NCBI RefSeq assembly: GCF_028617075.1
Contig: NZ_JAQKGV010000011.1
Location: 55,329 to 119,328 of the forward strand
Source: Rubrobacter calidifluminis
Lineage (GTDB): Bacteria; Actinomycetota; Rubrobacteria; Rubrobacterales; Rubrobacteraceae
Reading direction: 5' to 3'
Length of the DNA: 64,000 nt
The position numbers and the translations under genes were made by a program. The notes beneath the pieces were generated by a model. That model saw nothing but the letters and a program-made list of their open reading frames with translations. It was not told the DNA's origin and made no database searches. Positions 9,042 through 19,749 of the stretch are shown here, piece by piece; the first letter of the stretch is position 1; every line of letters begins with the position of its first letter.

Positions 9042-9832
9042 GAGCAAAGATCGTGGGCATGCTGGCCGAGACCTTCGTGCACCCCGGCACGGGGCAGACC
9101 ACCGGGGCCATAGACCTCCCCGTGGCGCGCGAGGCGGCGACGGACTACCCGTTCATCGCGGGCTCGAGCCTCAAAGGCGCACTGCTCGACGACTACAGAC
9201 AGCAGGATGACGAAGGCGCGAAGCGCATCTTCGGGGAGCAGGACAATGCGGGCGACCTCCTCGTCTCTGACGCCCGGCTCCTGCTTCTGCCGGTGCGCAG
9301 CCTCACGAGCGCGTTCAAGTGGGTCACCTGCCCGCACCTCCTGGAGCGCCTCGAGCGCGACCTGAAGCGCTCCGGGAAAGCGGACGCGGGCTTCAACATC
9401 CCCGCAGTGGAGCGCAAGAGAGCCCTCGCCGGAGGGAGTGGCAGGCTCTTTCTGGAGGAGCGCAGCTTCGAGGTCATGGGAGATGTTCCGGAGGACGTGG
9501 TGGAGGCGGTCGGCTCCCTGATCCCGCACAAGAACGTCCGAGAACGTCTCGAAGAACGGCTCACCATCCTGCACGACGACGACTTCGCGTGGTTCGCCCG
9601 CTACGGGCTCCCCGTGCAGGCCAGGAACGTGCTCGACACGAACAAGAAAAGCGAGAATCTCTGGTACGAAGAGACGCTCCCGCCCGACACCCTGATGTAC
9701 TCGGTGCTCGCCCAGAGAAACGGCAAAAACGGCACCCTCGACGACGTGAAAGAGAAGATCGGGGACTACCTGCAGGTCGGGGGGAACGAGACGGTCGGGC
9801 AGGGCTGGTTCTCGCTCGGATGGAGGGACTGA
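9038..9832 (+). CDS. cmr4: Type III-B RAMP protein Cmr4 (backbone RNase)
   Basis: Cmr4 is the Cas7-like backbone subunit that cuts target RNA every six nucleotides. The 264-residue protein shows TFVHPGTGQTTGAIDLPVAR near the N-terminus and the YPFIAGSSLKGAL RAMP segment. A run of aspartates in LTILHDDDFAWF is typical. The C-terminal GGNETVGQGWFSL is the glycine-rich loop. The ATG at 9038 overlaps the cmr3 TGA, and its own TGA shares a base with the cmr5 ATG. In other Cmr4 proteins an aspartate in the N-terminal loop around residues 15-30 is catalytic; D25 (GAIDLP) is the best-placed candidate here. Confidence 0.93.
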   Translation: MRAKIVGMLAETFVHPGTGQTTGAIDLPVAREAATDYPFIAGSSLKGALLDDYRQQDDEGAKRIFGEQDNAGDLLVSDARLLLLPVRSLTSAFKWVTCPHLLERLERDLKRSGKADAGFNIPAVERKRALAGGSGRLFLEERSFEVMGDVPEDVVEAVGSLIPHKNVRERLEERLTILHDDDFAWFARYGLPVQARNVLDTNKKSENLWYEETLPPDTLMYSVLAQRNGKNGTLDDVKEKIGDYLQVGGNETVGQGWFSLGWRD

Positions 9833-10226
9833 TGGCGGAAGAGAGGACGCTGGAGCAGCGCCGGGCGGCGCACGCGCTCGCGAAGATCACCGAGTTGCAG
9901 AAGAGAGGGAAAGACGGGTACGGCAACTACAAGAGCTACGTCAGCGCCCTTCCGGCGGCCATCCTGTCGGGCGGACTCGGACAGGCTGCGGCTACCGCGC
10001 TGTCCCGCAAAGATCGCAAGGGCTATCTCCAGCTCTACGAACACCTCTCCGGCTGGCTCTGCGGCGGCGACGCAGAGAGCCCTTATCCGCGGGGCGATCT
10101 GCTGAAGAACATCACGGAGGGCTCACAGGACGACTACCTCCGCGCGCAGGCCGAGGCCCTCGCCTATCTCACGTGGCTCAAGAAGTTCGCCGATGCCTTC
10201 CTCGAAGGCGAGAGGGGGGAGGAGTA

Positions 10227-10227
<1 letters not shown>
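9832..10227 (+). CDS. cmr5: Type III-B small subunit Cmr5
   Basis: Cmr5 is the small helical subunit lining the complex next to the target RNA. The 131-residue product is predicted all-helical, starting AEERTLEQRRAAHALAKI and containing the family-like pattern YKSYVSALPAAILSGGLGQA. ATG 9832 shares one base with the cmr4 stop and has GGAGGG eight bases upstream. The small acidic tail (EGERGEE) ends at TAA, which overlaps the cmr6 ATG. Length and position between cmr4 and cmr6 fit well. Confidence 0.9.
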
Positions 10228-11439
<1,212 letters not shown>

Positions 11440-11447
<8 letters not shown>

Positions 11448-12561
11448 GAGTAAGAACAGACTCGTGCTCACCACCTGTGGCACGAGTCTGCTCACGAACG
11501 GCGTCGATCAGGAGGTGCGGGCACGAATCAATCAGCTCGCCAACCACACCGAGCGAGATCTCTCTGCCCAAGACAAGGAGCTACTCGACCGACACATAGA
11601 GGAGCGCAGCCGGCTACTCTCTAGAACGAAGAACCCCGATGAGATCAGGAGCCTCAGCGCGGAGCTGAACGGCCTCATAACCTACTTCGGCGGCGACCTC
11701 AAACCCAGCCCGGGAAGGCCAGATACGCACGTACTGCTCACGAGCGACACCTATCTCGGCCACCGTATCGGAGAGGTCATAGATGAATGGCTGCAGAGCC
11801 GCGGTTTCTCAGCCCAGGTGTGGTCTCCCGGGGGCCTCGCAACCCGGGAACGCGAAGACTTCCGCCACGCCATGGCGGATCTCGTCCTGCGCTGCGAGCA
11901 GACGCTTCCAGGATATAGGGAGAGCGGTTACCGCATCGTCTTCAATCTCACCGGTGGCTTCAAGAGCATCCAGGGGTTTATGCAGACCCTCGGAATGTTC
12001 CATGCAGACGAGATGTTCTACATCTTCGAGACGGGCTCCTCGCTCATCACCATCCCCCGCCTGCCGGTAAGTCTGGAAACCGGGGATTTGATCCGAAAAC
12101 ACGAGCAGATCTTCAGGCGATTGGGTCTGGGAGAGGAGCTTCCGCTTGAGGAATGCCGTGGGCTCCCCGAGATCCTGCTCTTTGACGACGGGCAGAAAGC
12201 GATTCTCTCGGAGTGGGGCCAGCTCGTGTGGCAGAGGAGCAAGTGGAGCCTGTACTCGGAGAGGCTGCTCGATCCCCTGCCGGGACTCCGGTACTCCTCG
12301 AACTTTCGCAAGAAGGTCAGGGGGCTCAACCTATCTCCTGACAGGCTTGCCACGCTCAACGAACGACTCGACGAGCTCAGCCTGAGGGTGCGCGGCAAAC
12401 GAGAGAATTTGAAGAGCCTCGACTTCAAGCAGCTCAAGGGTAATCCCAAACCACCCTCCACGCACGAATGCGACGTCTGGTCGGATGATGAGCGCCGTCT
12501 GTTCGGCCACTACGAGAACGAAACATTCGTCATCGATGACATAGAGCGTGGTCTACACTGA
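11440..12561 (+). CDS. CARF protein with RelE-like toxin domain (Cami1-like)
   Basis: The 373-residue product has an N-terminal CARF domain of the APE2256 family: it opens LVLTTCGTSLLTNG and has the ligand loop NLTGGFKS at 169-176. After a helical linker, residues about 285-373 resemble a RelE-type ribosome-dependent RNase, with basic residues in SSNFRKKVRG, then LDFKQLKG, then the terminal strands STHECDVW, RRLFGHYE and FVIDDIERGLH. CARF-RelE fusions are known as Cami1, an mRNA interferase switched on by cyclic oligoadenylate. That is the likely role here: slowing translation when Cmr detects foreign RNA. The ATG overlaps cmr6 by 8 bases, so it is coexpressed with the signal maker. The RelE assignment rests on pattern resemblance only. 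Confidence 0.82.
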
Positions 12562-12570
12562 GGAGCCCGG

Positions 12571-13566
12571 ATGAAAAAGCCGGTCTACATCTTCAACGCC
12601 GGAGAGCTGCAACGTCAGCAGAACACGCTGCGCTTCACGCTGGCGGACGGGGGCAGGCGGTTCGTGCCGGTGGAGACGACGGGTGAGATCCACGTCTTCG
12701 GCGAGATCTCGGTGAACACGAAGCTCCTGGTCTTCCTCTCGCAGAACGCTATCCCGCTGCACGTCTACAACTACTACGGCTACTGGTCAGGCTCGTACAT
12801 GCCGCGCGAGCAGTATTCCTCGGGATACATGACGCTCCAGCAGGCCTCCCACTACCTTGATCCGGAGAAGCGCATCGAGCTGGCCCGAACCTTCGTGCGC
12901 GGGGCGATATCGAACATGGAGCGGGTGCTCGGCTACTACGCGCGGCGCGGCGTACAGCTGGAAGACGCCCTCTCCGGGCTGGCGGCGAAGAAGGAGGCTC
13001 TCCCGCTGGCTCTCACGACGGAGGAACTGATGGCGCTCGAGGGCGGTTGCCGAGATCTGTACTACGGTTGCTGGGACGAGATCGTAAAGAGCGGAGACTT
13101 CCGCTTCGAGAAGCGCACCCGCCGCCCTCCGGCGAACAGGATCAACGCGCTCGTCTCCTTCGGCAACAGCCTGCTCTACGTCACCGCGCTCTCAGAGATA
13201 TACCGCACACACCTCGACCCGCGCATCGGGTACCTGCACACCACCAACCAGCGCCGCTACACGCTCAATCTGGACGTGGCCGAGATCTTCAAACCCGTCA
13301 TCGTGGACCGGGTGATCTTCTCCCTGCTCAACCGGGGTACGATACAGGCAAAGCACTTCCTGAAGGGAACGGAAGGGGTCTTTCTGAACGAAAACGGACG
13401 CAAAACGTTCATCGAAGCGTACGAGGCGCGCCTGAAAGAAACCATCAAACACCCGAAACTCGGTCGCCCGGTCTCCTATCGGCGCCTCATACGGATGGAG
13501 CTCTACAAACTCGAGAAACACCTGATGGGTGACGAGCCTTACGAACCGTTCGTAAGCCGGTGGTAG
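12571..13566 (+). CDS. cas1: CRISPR integrase Cas1
   Basis: Cas1 catalyses spacer integration at the leader-proximal repeat together with Cas2. The 331-residue protein has the expected catalytic residues: Glu157 in ALEGGC, His223 in GYLH, and Asp235/Glu238 in NLDVAEIFKP. The N-terminal beta-sandwich starts PVYIFNAGELQRQQNTL and contains the NAIPLHVYNYYGYWSGS segment seen in type I-B-like Cas1. The start ATG has GAGGAG just upstream. It is the only cas1 in the window, so it must serve both the type I and type III modules through the single array. Confidence 0.96.
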   Translation: MKKPVYIFNAGELQRQQNTLRFTLADGGRRFVPVETTGEIHVFGEISVNTKLLVFLSQNAIPLHVYNYYGYWSGSYMPREQYSSGYMTLQQASHYLDPEKRIELARTFVRGAISNMERVLGYYARRGVQLEDALSGLAAKKEALPLALTTEELMALEGGCRDLYYGCWDEIVKSGDFRFEKRTRRPPANRINALVSFGNSLLYVTALSEIYRTHLDPRIGYLHTTNQRRYTLNLDVAEIFKPVIVDRVIFSLLNRGTIQAKHFLKGTEGVFLNENGRKTFIEAYEARLKETIKHPKLGRPVSYRRLIRMELYKLEKHLMGDEPYEPFVSRW

Positions 13567-13572
13567 GAGCGC

Positions 13573-13842
13573 GTGTACGTGATCATGGTCTACGACGTCA
13601 ACGTAAAGCGCGTGGTCAAAGTGCTCAAGATAGGCCGCAAGTACCTCGAGCATGTCCAGAACTCCGTCCTCGAAGGTGAACTCAGCCCCGCACAGTACAA
13701 GAAGCTCAAGCACGAGGTGAGCAGGGCTATAGAACCCGAGGAAGACGCCGTGCGTTTCTACCTGCTCCGCAGCACGAGATACCTCTCCACCGAAGAGCTC
13801 GGACTCCCCTCCCGCTCAGAGCAGGAGACCAGCTTCCTGTAG
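13573..13842 (+). CDS. cas2: CRISPR adaptation protein Cas2
   Basis: Cas2 is the dimeric scaffold that bridges two Cas1 dimers during spacer integration. The 89-residue product starts YVIMVYDV, with the conserved Asp8 after the first strand, and keeps the ferredoxin-like pattern through EDAVRFYLLRS. The GTG start at 13573 has TAGGAG a few bases upstream, just after the cas1 stop. It is the last gene of the cas operon; the leader and array follow after about 158 bases. Confidence 0.95.
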   Translation: MYVIMVYDVNVKRVVKVLKIGRKYLEHVQNSVLEGELSPAQYKKLKHEVSRAIEPEEDAVRFYLLRSTRYLSTEELGLPSRSEQETSFL

Positions 13843-13846
13843 TCGC

Positions 13847-13884
13847 GTCGACCTCCGATAGCGCATCACCCTCCGGAGATCGAC
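13847..13884 (+). terminator. Stem-loop after cas2
   Basis: GTCGACCTCCG (13847-13857) can pair with CGGAGATCGAC (13874-13884), giving an 11-bp stem with one mismatch and a 16-base loop. It begins 4 bases after the cas2 stop. There is no T-run, so it may be a factor-independent pause, an mRNA-stabilising hairpin, or a protein-binding element of the leader. Confidence 0.4.
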
Positions 13885-13895
13885 GCAGGAAGATC

Positions 13896-13924
13896 TGGCT
13901 TATCCAAGCGCTTTGCTCTATAAT
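13896..13924 (+). promoter_or_regulatory. CRISPR leader promoter
   Basis: The leader occupies 13843-14000. It contains a perfect -10 hexamer TATAAT at 13919-13924, with a weak -35 (TGGCTT, 13896-13901) 17 bases upstream. Transcription would start near 13931, about 70 bases before the first repeat, in the direction of the array. Downstream the leader becomes A/G-rich (GAGAAAGGAGG), and it is clearly more AT-rich than the surrounding genes. Confidence 0.6.
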
Positions 13925-14000
13925 CGGGTTTAAGAGCAAGAAAGTCACGGGAGAAAGGAGGAATCCGCAAAATAGCTGCAAAACCGGCATTTGGGCGTTG

Positions 14001-17000
14001 GTTTTGAGCCTACCTATGAGGGATTGAAACGTTTCCTGGCAGAGCTGGCTAGGCGGGAGTCCCCAGAGTTTTGAGCCTACCTATGAGGGATTGAAACTAC
14101 GTATCGCCGCGGAGATCGCGGAAGGTGAGGAGCGGTTTTGAGCCTACCTATGAGGGATTGAAACGCCCGAGTGCGGTGATGAGCACGACGCGGATCACGC
14201 GCGTTTTGAGCCTACCTATGAGGGATTGAAACTCTACAGAAACTGGAGCCGGATCGGCCCGATGCTCGTTTTGAGCCTACCTATGAGGGATTGAAACCTT
14301 TCATGACTAGAAGCTGGCTCTTTGTCATGAGCTCCGTTTTGAGCCTACCTATGAGGGATTGAAACATGATCCGCAGGATGTGTCCGGCGCGCTGGACCAG
14401 GGTTTTGAGCCTACCTATGAGGGATTGAAACATCGGCACCGGGGTTCTCGCTGCAGGCGCTCTGCTCAGTTTTGAGCCTACCTATGAGGGATTGAAACGT
14501 TTCCTGGCAGAGCTGGCTAGGCGGGAGTCCCCAGAGTTTTGAGCCTACCTATGAGGGATTGAAACTCAGATATACAGAACCGTCAGATTAAAAGCACGGA
14601 GAGGTTTTGAGCCTACCTATGAGGGATTGAAACTCCTCGAAGTGCTCCTCGCGCGAGCGCTCCTCCATTGTTTTGAGCCTACCTATGAGGGATTGAAACG
14701 TGAAACGCCCGTCCTGAACCCGGAAGTAATCCACACCGGTTTTGAGCCTACCTATGAGGGATTGAAACTCGATCAACACTTCACCGCAGTCCTGGCAGAC
14801 TCTTGTTTTGAGCCTACCTATGAGGGATTGAAACATGGCCTCGGCGAAGTTGGACTGCACCAGATCCGAGAGCGTTTTGAGCCTACCTATGAGGGATTGA
14901 AACTCGAGGACGACCGAGCCGGGGATTGAGATGGAGCCTGTTTTGAGCCTACCTATGAGGGATTGAAACGTAGCCTGGCGGCAAGTACGGTGACTGCCTC
15001 GACTCGGTTTTGAGCCTACCTATGAGGGATTGAAACCGCTCTGGCAGACGAACTGCTTCTGAGCATGAAAGGTTTTGAGCCTACCTATGAGGGATTGAAA
15101 CACCGCCCACGCCGAGCACATCGACCCCGCAGGCCCAGAGGTCCGGCTTGCTCCGTTTTGAGCCTACCTATGAGGGATTGAAACGCGACCAGCAGCAGGC
15201 GACGAACCAGGCGTACGAGAGTTTTGAGCCTACCTATGAGGGATTGAAACTCAGACGCACCGTTGCGTACGCGACCGCATCGGAAGCAGGTTTTGAGCCT
15301 ACCTATGAGGGATTGAAACTACTTCAGGCGCACCGGATCTTTCGTGCCTTCCCAGTTTTGAGCCTACCTATGAGGGATTGAAACGGCGTAGAGCGGGCCG
15401 AAGTCCAGGCACATAGGCCCGTTTTGAGCCTACCTATGAGGGATTGAAACAACGCCAACAACCTGGCCGTGAACGACGGTGTGCCTCGTTTTGAGCCTAC
15501 CTATGAGGGATTGAAACTATCTCCGGTAGCGGTCCGGGTCCCAATGCCCGGTCCCGTTTTGAGCCTACCTATGAGGGATTGAAACCAGCCCCTCATCGCT
15601 CCTTCCCCATGGCGGATTTCGTTTTGAGCCTACCTATGAGGGATTGAAACGAAGACTGGGTGGATGTGGCCACGACGTGGGCGGACATGTTTTGAGCCTA
15701 CCTATGAGGGATTGAAACAGCACATCGCCGTACAGACGCGCAGCGGAGCTCACCATGTTTTGAGCCTACCTATGAGGGATTGAAACATCTTCTGCTCGAG
15801 CGTGGCGCGCGCCTTACCGTGCGTTTTGAGCCTACCTATGAGGGATTGAAACTTATCCCGGATGGTCTTGGAGAACGCCCCCTCGGCGTTTTGAGCCTAC
15901 CTATGAGGGATTGAAACTTGTCGCCGCGGCGATGTGCGCGACCCTCATCTCCGGTTTTGAGCCTACCTATGAGGGATTGAAACGAAAATGGCCTGGCTTC
16001 GGGCGGGCGGATGTTCTGCTATGGTTTTGAGCCTACCTATGAGGGATTGAAACACGATGCCGCGGGCGATCGCCCTGATCTCCACCTCGTTTTGAGCCTA
16101 CCTATGAGGGATTGAAACACGTCACCCACGGGCTCGGGACCACCGATGTGCAAGTCGTTTTGAGCCTACCTATGAGGGATTGAAACTACATACACGCAAG
16201 CCGCACGCGCTCCACCCAGTCCGTTTTGAGCCTACCTATGAGGGATTGAAACCCGTGTGCGAGCGCGTGTTTACAACCGGGGTGTACTGTTTTGAGCCTA
16301 CCTATGAGGGATTGAAACGCGTACAAGTCCACCGCGCAATCTGTCGCGGTGAGTAGTTTTGAGCCTACCTATGAGGGATTGAAACAAGTCCACATCGCGG
16401 TAGCTCCTCATGGCCTCTGCGCGGTTTTGAGCCTACCTATGAGGGATTGAAACTCTGAGAGTCCATCCTTTAAGGCAAGAGTAGCAGGCGGTTTTGAGCC
16501 TACCTATGAGGGATTGAAACACAATAACATCCAGGTGTTTATCACTCGCAACGGTGCAAGTTTTGAGCCTACCTATGAGGGATTGAAACACCGGATACAT
16601 GGACGAGGTGGAGATAGACGATGAGGGTTTTGAGCCTACCTATGAGGGATTGAAACTCCTCCTGATTCTCCTCTGGGCAATCGTTGCTAAGGGCATGTTT
16701 TGAGCCTACCTATGAGGGATTGAAACGTGTGCGTCGCAAGAAGAGAGGAGCGATGAGCATGGGTTTTGAGCCTACCTATGAGGGATTGAAACTGGGTATA
16801 GGAGGGCTGCCAGCCGCTCCAGGACTGAGTTTTGAGCCTACCTATGAGGGATTGAAACTCGAGAGGAACGCCTAGCAACCGTGACTGGTCCTCGAGTTTT
16901 GAGCCTACCTATGAGGGATTGAAACGTGGGAGTCAGGGTGCTGCCACCGGCCTCCGGAGAGGTTTTGAGCCTACCTATGAGGGATTGAAACGGGTCTGTG

Positions 17001-17713
17001 CCACCTGCACGTCACGGCTAAAGCCCTGTTTTGAGCCTACCTATGAGGGATTGAAACCTGAGATCCACGCCCGAGCGCGCCAGCCTGAGGTGCGTTTTGA
17101 GCCTACCTATGAGGGATTGAAACGCGTATCTGGCGAGCGGCGCGCTCGGGAGGATGAGGTTTTGAGCCTACCTATGAGGGATTGAAACTGGGGGTAACGC
17201 GCAACAGGGCAAAACAAAAAAGCCCGTTTTGAGCCTACCTATGAGGGATTGAAACAGGTCTGGGTCACCTACATCGGCAGCTCCGGAGATGTTTTGAGCC
17301 TACCTATGAGGGATTAAAACCTGAGTTTCTAAGGATGGATGTCTCCGAGTTCAGGCGCGGTTTTGAGCCTACCTATGAGGGATTGAAACTAGATGGTGAC
17401 ACCTTGTACGTCCGGGCAACGCTCGCGGTTTTGAGCCTACCTATGAGGGATTGAAACGTCTTCGAGACGCCGAACGCGGTAGGGGAGGTCTCGGAGTGTT
17501 TTGAGCCTACCTATGAGGGATTGAAACTTCTGGGTCCGCCTCACCTACGCCTTTGTCGCCGCGACGTTTTGAGCCTACCTATGAGGGATTGAAACTTCGG
17601 CGAGCTCTCTTTGGCTCAGGCCAAGATCGAGGGTTTTGAGCCTACCTATGAGGGATTGAAACTGAATAAGCTCCTGCCTGCACTGGTGGCCCTGCTCCTC
17701 GTTTTGAGCCTAC
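14001..17713 (+). CRISPR. CRISPR array, 55 full repeats plus a degenerate end repeat
   Basis: The repeat is 30 bases, beginning GTTTTGAGCCTACC and ending GGATTGAAAC; the last eight bases, ATTGAAAC, match the usual Cas6-generated 5' handle of type I-B/III systems. I count 55 full copies (first 14001-14030, last 17633-17662) and a 13-base remnant at 17701-17713, giving 55 spacers. Spacing is 65-70 bases except one unit of 83. Spacers are 35-40 bases except number 17 (15102-15154), which is 53. Spacers 1 and 8 are identical. The copy at 17291-17320 has one G-to-A change (GGATTAAAAC). The leader is on the cas2 side, so new spacers enter at 14001. Repeat uniformity over 3.7 kb suggests a young, active array. 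No cas6 is present in the window. Confidence 0.98.
17701..17713 (+). repeat. Truncated terminal CRISPR repeat
   Basis: The sequence GTTTTGAGCCTAC matches only the first 13 bases of the repeat, then diverges into unrelated sequence. It marks the leader-distal, oldest end of the array, where terminal repeats commonly decay. The downstream 56 bases before the next gene show no further repeat. Confidence 0.85.
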
Positions 17714-17769
17714 AAAGCATTCTACTTTCTGATAGATGGTTGTCGTCTTGTATCCTGTGGAAGGACGAG

Positions 17770-18627
17770 ATGCTCGATACGGTGGTACACCTGCTGCGCT
17801 GTCCGGTCTGTCACGGGCCGCTTTGCGGTGGCGAAGGCGTTCTGTACTGCGGACTCGGGCACAGCCACGACGTGGCCCGGCAGGGTTACGTGTCTCTCTT
17901 CGCCCCGCCGGGGCGCGTGCACACGGGGGATTCGGCGCGTATGATCGCGGCGCGGGAGCGCTTTCTGGGGTCGGGGTTCTACGATCCCATCGCGGAGGCC
18001 GTGGTCTCCGAGGCGCTCGGGGCGCTCGGCCTGCGGAGAGGTAGAGAGGGATGTGTCGTGGATCTCGGGGCGGGGACGGGGTACTACCTGGCGAGGCTGC
18101 TCGAGGCGCTGCCCGGATGGAGGGGGCTCGCGCTCGACGCCTCTGCGGCGGCGCTGCGTCGGGCCGCCCGGGCGAATCCCAGGATCGGAGCCGTCGGCTG
18201 CGACGTCTGGAGAGAGCTCCCGGTCGCGGACGGCGCGGTAGCGCTCGTCCTGGACATCTTCGCCCCGCGCAACGCGGCTGAGATCTCGCGTATCCTGGAG
18301 CCCGACAGCGTGCTCATCGTCGTGACGGCGCGCAAGGATCACCTGCGTCCCCTGAGCTTGCTTCCGGGCATGCTCTCCGTGGAGGAGGACAGGCCGGATC
18401 AGATCGAAGCCTCTCTCTCGAAATCCTTCGATCCGCTGCGCAGGCGCAGCCTGGATTTTTACATCCACCCCGGCCGCGAGAGCGCCTTGGACGCCGTCAT
18501 GATGGGGCCCTCCGCCCGACACGTCGAGGAGGAAGAAGTCCGGCGTCACCTGGGGAGCATGCCGGAGCCGTTAAAGGTCGAGGTCTCGGTCGAGATCATG
18601 ACGCTGCGCCGGGCGGAAGCCCTTTGA
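17770..18627 (+). CDS. 23S rRNA (guanine-N1)-methyltransferase, RlmA/TlrB family
   Basis: The protein (285 residues) methylates N1 of a guanine in 23S rRNA helix 35; the family includes housekeeping RlmA and the macrolide-resistance enzyme TlrB. An N-terminal zinc finger is visible as CPVC, then C and GH in YCGLGHSHDVARQGYVSLF. It is followed by the conserved GDSARMIAARERFLGSGFYDPI. The SAM site is VVDLGAGTGYYLARL. ATG 17770 was chosen because it places the zinc finger 11 residues in; the frame extends upstream through the last CRISPR repeats but that part is not coding. Which guanine is modified, and whether it gives drug resistance, cannot be told from sequence. Confidence 0.87.
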   Translation: MLDTVVHLLRCPVCHGPLCGGEGVLYCGLGHSHDVARQGYVSLFAPPGRVHTGDSARMIAARERFLGSGFYDPIAEAVVSEALGALGLRRGREGCVVDLGAGTGYYLARLLEALPGWRGLALDASAAALRRAARANPRIGAVGCDVWRELPVADGAVALVLDIFAPRNAAEISRILEPDSVLIVVTARKDHLRPLSLLPGMLSVEEDRPDQIEASLSKSFDPLRRRSLDFYIHPGRESALDAVMMGPSARHVEEEEVRRHLGSMPEPLKVEVSVEIMTLRRAEAL

Positions 18628-18695
18628 CGGTTCGTGGCGGCGCTGCTAGGCTCTCTTCCGGCCCATGACCGGTCGGACAAGAAGGAGAAGAAAAG

Positions 18696-19745
18696 ATGCC
18701 GCTCGACGAGGAGCTTTTCAGACGCCTGATCGAGACGCCCTCCGTGCCGGGGCGCGAGGAAGAGCAGCGCGAGATAGCGCGTGAGGTGCTGGGAGGGCTG
18801 ACCGACGAGGTGAGAACCGACCCGCTCGGCAGCGTCATCGGGACGAAGAAGGGCCGGGAGGACGTGCGGGTGATGGTCGCCGCGCACATGGACGAGATCG
18901 GCTTCCTCGTCAGGCAGATAGACGACAAGGGGTTCCTCCGGCTGCAGCCCGTCGGCGGCCACGACCCGGCGAACATGATCTCCCAGCGGGTGATCGTTAC
19001 GACCCAGGAGGGAGAACGGCTGCGCGGGGCGCTGCAGCCCGTCCGCAAGCCGCCGCACGTAGCGGGCGAGGAAGCGAACCGGCTGCCCAAGCTGCAGGAG
19101 TTCTTCGTCGACCTCGGGATGGCGGCGGAAGAGGTGCGAGGCAAGGTCCGCATCGGAGACTACGTGACGATGGACCGCACCCTCGAGAAAGTCGGCGGCT
19201 GCTACATGGGCAAGGCGATGGACGACCGGGTGGGCCTGCTGGTCATGTACGAGGCGCTCCGGGCGATGAGGTCGAACGAGGCCACGGTGCACGCGGTGGC
19301 GACCGTGCAGGAGGAGGTCGGCCTGCGGGGGGCCGCAGCGAGCGGATGGGGCCTCGAGCCGAGCGTGATCGTCGCGCTCGACATCACGCTCGCGCTCGAC
19401 GTGCCCGGGAGCGCGGAGGAAGATCGCGTCGCCGAGCTAGGCAAAGGCGTGGCCATAAAGATCATGGACTCCTCCTTCATCTCCAACCCGAAGCTGGTCG
19501 AGCACATGAGGAGGATAGCCGAGCGCGAGGGCATCGATCACCAGATGGAGATCCTGCCGCGCGGCGGCACCGACGCAGGGGGCGTGCAGCGTCTGCACGG
19601 GGGCATCCCCGCGATAACGCTCTCGGTCCCGGCCCGCTACGTCCACTCGCCGAACGAGATGGTGGCCGCCTCCGACGTCGAGGCCGCCTTCACCCTGCTC
19701 GCCCGCTACCTGGAAGAGGCGCACACCGGCGACTACCGTCTCTGA
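18696..19745 (+). CDS. M42 family metallo-aminopeptidase
   Basis: M42 enzymes are dinuclear-metal aminopeptidases that form large tetrahedral (TET) cytosolic complexes and finish peptide breakdown. The 349-residue product shows all metal and catalytic positions: AAHMDEIGF (His, Asp), GKAMDDRVG (bridging Asp), QEEVGLRG (catalytic and metal Glu), ALDIT (metal Asp), GGTDAG, and the terminal RYVHSPNEM (His). The ATG has AAGGAGAAG upstream. The trmH start lies only four bases past its stop, so the two genes are probably cotranscribed. Substrate preference cannot be judged from sequence. Confidence 0.9.
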   Translation: MPLDEELFRRLIETPSVPGREEEQREIAREVLGGLTDEVRTDPLGSVIGTKKGREDVRVMVAAHMDEIGFLVRQIDDKGFLRLQPVGGHDPANMISQRVIVTTQEGERLRGALQPVRKPPHVAGEEANRLPKLQEFFVDLGMAAEEVRGKVRIGDYVTMDRTLEKVGGCYMGKAMDDRVGLLVMYEALRAMRSNEATVHAVATVQEEVGLRGAAASGWGLEPSVIVALDITLALDVPGSAEEDRVAELGKGVAIKIMDSSFISNPKLVEHMRRIAEREGIDHQMEILPRGGTDAGGVQRLHGGIPAITLSVPARYVHSPNEMVAASDVEAAFTLLARYLEEAHTGDYRL

Positions 19746-19749
19746 GGAG

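Noticed and set aside
13573..13842. Upstream open frame on the minus strand covering cas2 (173 codons)
   Set aside because: Shadow of cas1-cas2; no motif.
14588..17185. Several open frames through the repeats (proteins with recurring FEPTYEGLK or FQSLIGRLK)
   Set aside because: They are translations of the CRISPR repeat with spacers; the periodicity of 65-70 bases and the perfect repeats rule out a protein gene.
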